DNA from: Aphelocoma coerulescens
Taxonomy: Eukaryota > Chordata > Aves > Passeriformes > Corvidae
Length of the DNA: 64,000 bases
Reading direction: 5' to 3'
Assembly: GCF_041296385.1 (NCBI RefSeq)
Contig: NW_027183518.1
Location: 62,001 to 126,000 of the forward strand
Under the pieces are notes generated by a model. That model was not told the DNA's origin. It searched no databases and saw nothing but the letters and a program-made list of their open reading frames with translations. Shown piece after piece: positions 62,699-64,000 of this stretch. The number at the start of each line of letters is the position of its first letter. Position 1 is the first letter of the stretch. The translations under genes were made by a program, and so were the position numbers.

Positions 62699-64000
62699 GG
62701 CGTGTTTCGGCAGAAGCAGCAGCGCGGAGCATTTCGCTGCCGGCACAGCGCTCTCTGGGCGAGAAGCGGACGACGGTTTGACTCCGGCAGAATGAAAGCG
62801 CCACATGGTACGAAGAGCATCGGAATGAAGGCAGAGCACCGAGCTGCTGCCGTGCGCATCGCACAGGCTGCGAGAGGAAGCGTGGCTGTCACTGGCTTCT
62901 TTGCGGGTTCACGTTAGCAGTTGAAAACAGAAAGTTCCACTTGCAGCTACTTGTGCTGCTACCTATTTCTCTTCCAGCTCTCCCTGGAAAGAATTGTGCC
63001 GAGCTTTACGCTTCCAGATGCACAGATGACGGTGGTAGATGCGGCAGAGAATAGAAAGACAGCGCGCAGCGGACAGTTTCTGGTGCTTTACGTGAGGCAA
63101 GGGGGAAGTGCAGCCCAGCAGTGGCTTTTACTTCTGGAGCCTTTTGCTTTGGTAGCAGCAGCTGCTGCGAGTGGGCAACGGAGCTGCGAGAGTGCGTAAT
63201 GTGACGGCACATCTCGCTGAGAAGGAAGCTGCCGAGCCGCAGCGTGTTGTGCTCCGTTTCAAGGCTACTTGGAGGAGGGGGGTACTCGAAGAACGCCTTC
63301 TTTCTGGACGCGTCCTTCTGGGTGTGCTCAAGCTGCATGGGCTCGGCAGCACGGAAGGTGTAAGAACCTGTTTCTGGCCAGGCAGTGTGCTGGAGTGCAA
63401 AGGGCTGCGCCTTCCTTTCTGAAGCAGCCCAGAGCATTCTCAGCGGAATCTGCTTGTGAAGCAGCTCTTGGCTGGACATTTGCAAGTCGCTCCACTGAGT
63501 CCATGAAGCCGGTGGCCAGCTGCTTCGTTCTTCGCCTTCTGGGCTCTGGACAGAGCTGAAGCGCAGCGATGGCTCGGAGCTTTGCCGCTCTTCGGCGTGA
63601 GCACTGCACGCAGCCACAGGCTGCTGTGCACGGATTTCCCTCAGCTCGACGTACAATCATTCTCTTGCTGTTTCCCTGAGTCGAAAGTGTCCGTGTAGCT
63701 CTCGCTCAGCGAAATGCGTCAGGAGAGAAACACTTGCTGGATGAGCTTTTCGCTGGCCAAGACTTTCAACGCAGCACCACCATTCGGGCAAGGAGGAGGA
63801 GAAAGGAGGAGCATCTTTTCGTCCTGGCCCGTTCTTCTGCGCGAGACGCCTCTCCGCGTCTTCGCTCCCTGCAAGGCTGTAATGTGCGCCGTGGTACTTG
63901 GAAGTGAGAAGGCAGGTGCAGAGAGCACCGCGATCTGGCGGCGCCGTGCAGGCTGGAAAGGAAAGAGGGCTGCCACCGGAATGTGGTGCGAATACCGGTT
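62699..64000. repeat. Array unit 44, cut by the window end (643G)
   Basis: First 1,302 bp of a unit, ended by the window and not by a biological junction; G at 63341 (site 643). Confidence 0.97.

Larger units (their letters stand above)
1..64000. repeat. Tandem array of a 1,458-bp unit, 43.9 copies, filling the window
   Basis: The sequence at base 1 recurs at 1459, 2917, 4375 and so on to the end of the window, always in the same orientation. All spacings are 1,458 bp except across units 34 and 37 (1,460 bp). No spacer, inversion, truncated copy or foreign insertion interrupts it. Variable unit positions, with the majority base first, are 212 C/G, 250 T/G, AG insertion after 378, 643 A/G, 791 G/A, 806 T/C, 829 G/C, 897 G/A, 986 A/C, 1160 G/A, 1310 G/A, 1403 C/T, 1410 G/A and 1414 C/T. 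I see no shorter sub-repeat inside the unit. The period is divisible by 3, but no frame is open through a whole unit. No TATAAA or AATAAA was seen. The array could be a satellite (centromeric, subtelomeric or interstitial) or a multicopy transcribed locus; the sequence does not decide. A few variants may have been missed by eye. Confidence 0.99.

Noticed and set aside
1..64000. Many ORFs of 60-110 codons on both strands in every unit
   Set aside because: They overlap in several phases, mostly start at TTG or GTG, show no domains, and some are interrupted by common unit variants. Low stop density in this GC-richer sequence explains them; only two frames are kept as weak candidates.
1..64000. 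CRISPR array
   Set aside because: The repeat is 1,458 bp with no unique spacers; adjacent copies are contiguous and nearly identical.
1..64000. Ribosomal DNA, 5S or spliced-leader repeat array
   Set aside because: A tandem unit of this size suggested it, but I recognise no conserved rRNA, 5S or spliced-leader core and no Pol III T-run terminator.
1..64000. Rolling-circle concatemer or duplicated-assembly artefact of one 1,458-bp circle
   Set aside because: Copies would then be essentially identical. Instead there are position-specific variants, repeated multi-unit blocks and zonation. Copy number could still be wrong, since repeat assemblies often are.
1..64000. Transposon or LTR element
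   Set aside because: No transposase, reverse transcriptase or integrase motifs, no terminal inverted repeats and no target-site duplications; units abut with no junctions.
1..64000. Telomere or simple satellite sequence
   Set aside because: No TTAGGG- or TTTAGGG-type runs, and no short-period repeats.

Overview
The whole 64-kb window is one uninterrupted head-to-tail tandem array. The unit is 1,458 bp and there are 43.9 copies: 43 full units and a last one cut at unit position 1302. Both ends lie inside the array, so no flanking unique DNA is visible and the true array length is unknown. Counting units from base 1 (an arbitrary phase), every unit is 1,458 bp except units 34 and 37, which carry the same 2-bp AG insertion. 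I found only 13 substitution sites and one indel among all copies, so units are more than 99.7% identical. Eleven units (3, 7, 18, 20, 25, 27, 29, 31, 33, 35, 43) match the consensus exactly as far as I could check.

Organism: I cannot name it. The array format, the mid-50s % GC (by eye), about 101 CpGs per unit (close to expectation), and the absence of operons, recognisable bacterial genes, rRNA, tRNA or mobile-element genes all point to a eukaryotic satellite or multicopy locus. Overall texture (CpG-rich, CAG/CTG-rich, pyrimidine-rich stretches) resembles coccidian apicomplexan nuclear DNA. That is an impression only, with low confidence.

Content of the unit: no recognisable protein domain, structural RNA or transposon was found. 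Several frames are open for 60-216 codons on both strands, but most of these look like by-products of low stop density, and two of them are broken by variants shared among units. Two are worth recording. One is a 216-codon antisense frame (unit positions 308-958). The other is a plus-strand pair of open frames that a 47-nt intron-like segment (1317-1363, with donor, branch-like and acceptor signals) would join into one 204-aa frame. Neither matches a family I know.

Layout: variants divide the array into zones. Units 1-26 are a mosaic of six haplotypes at sites 250, 791, 806 and 829, with multi-unit blocks repeated (units 11-14 match 21-24). Units 27-44 are nearly uniform and carry different markers (643G, 1410A and the AG insertion). 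This pattern fits unequal crossover and gene conversion. Seven of the eight C/T or G/A changes at consensus C or G positions are at CpG, as expected from deamination of methylated cytosine or from methylation-linked base-calling errors.
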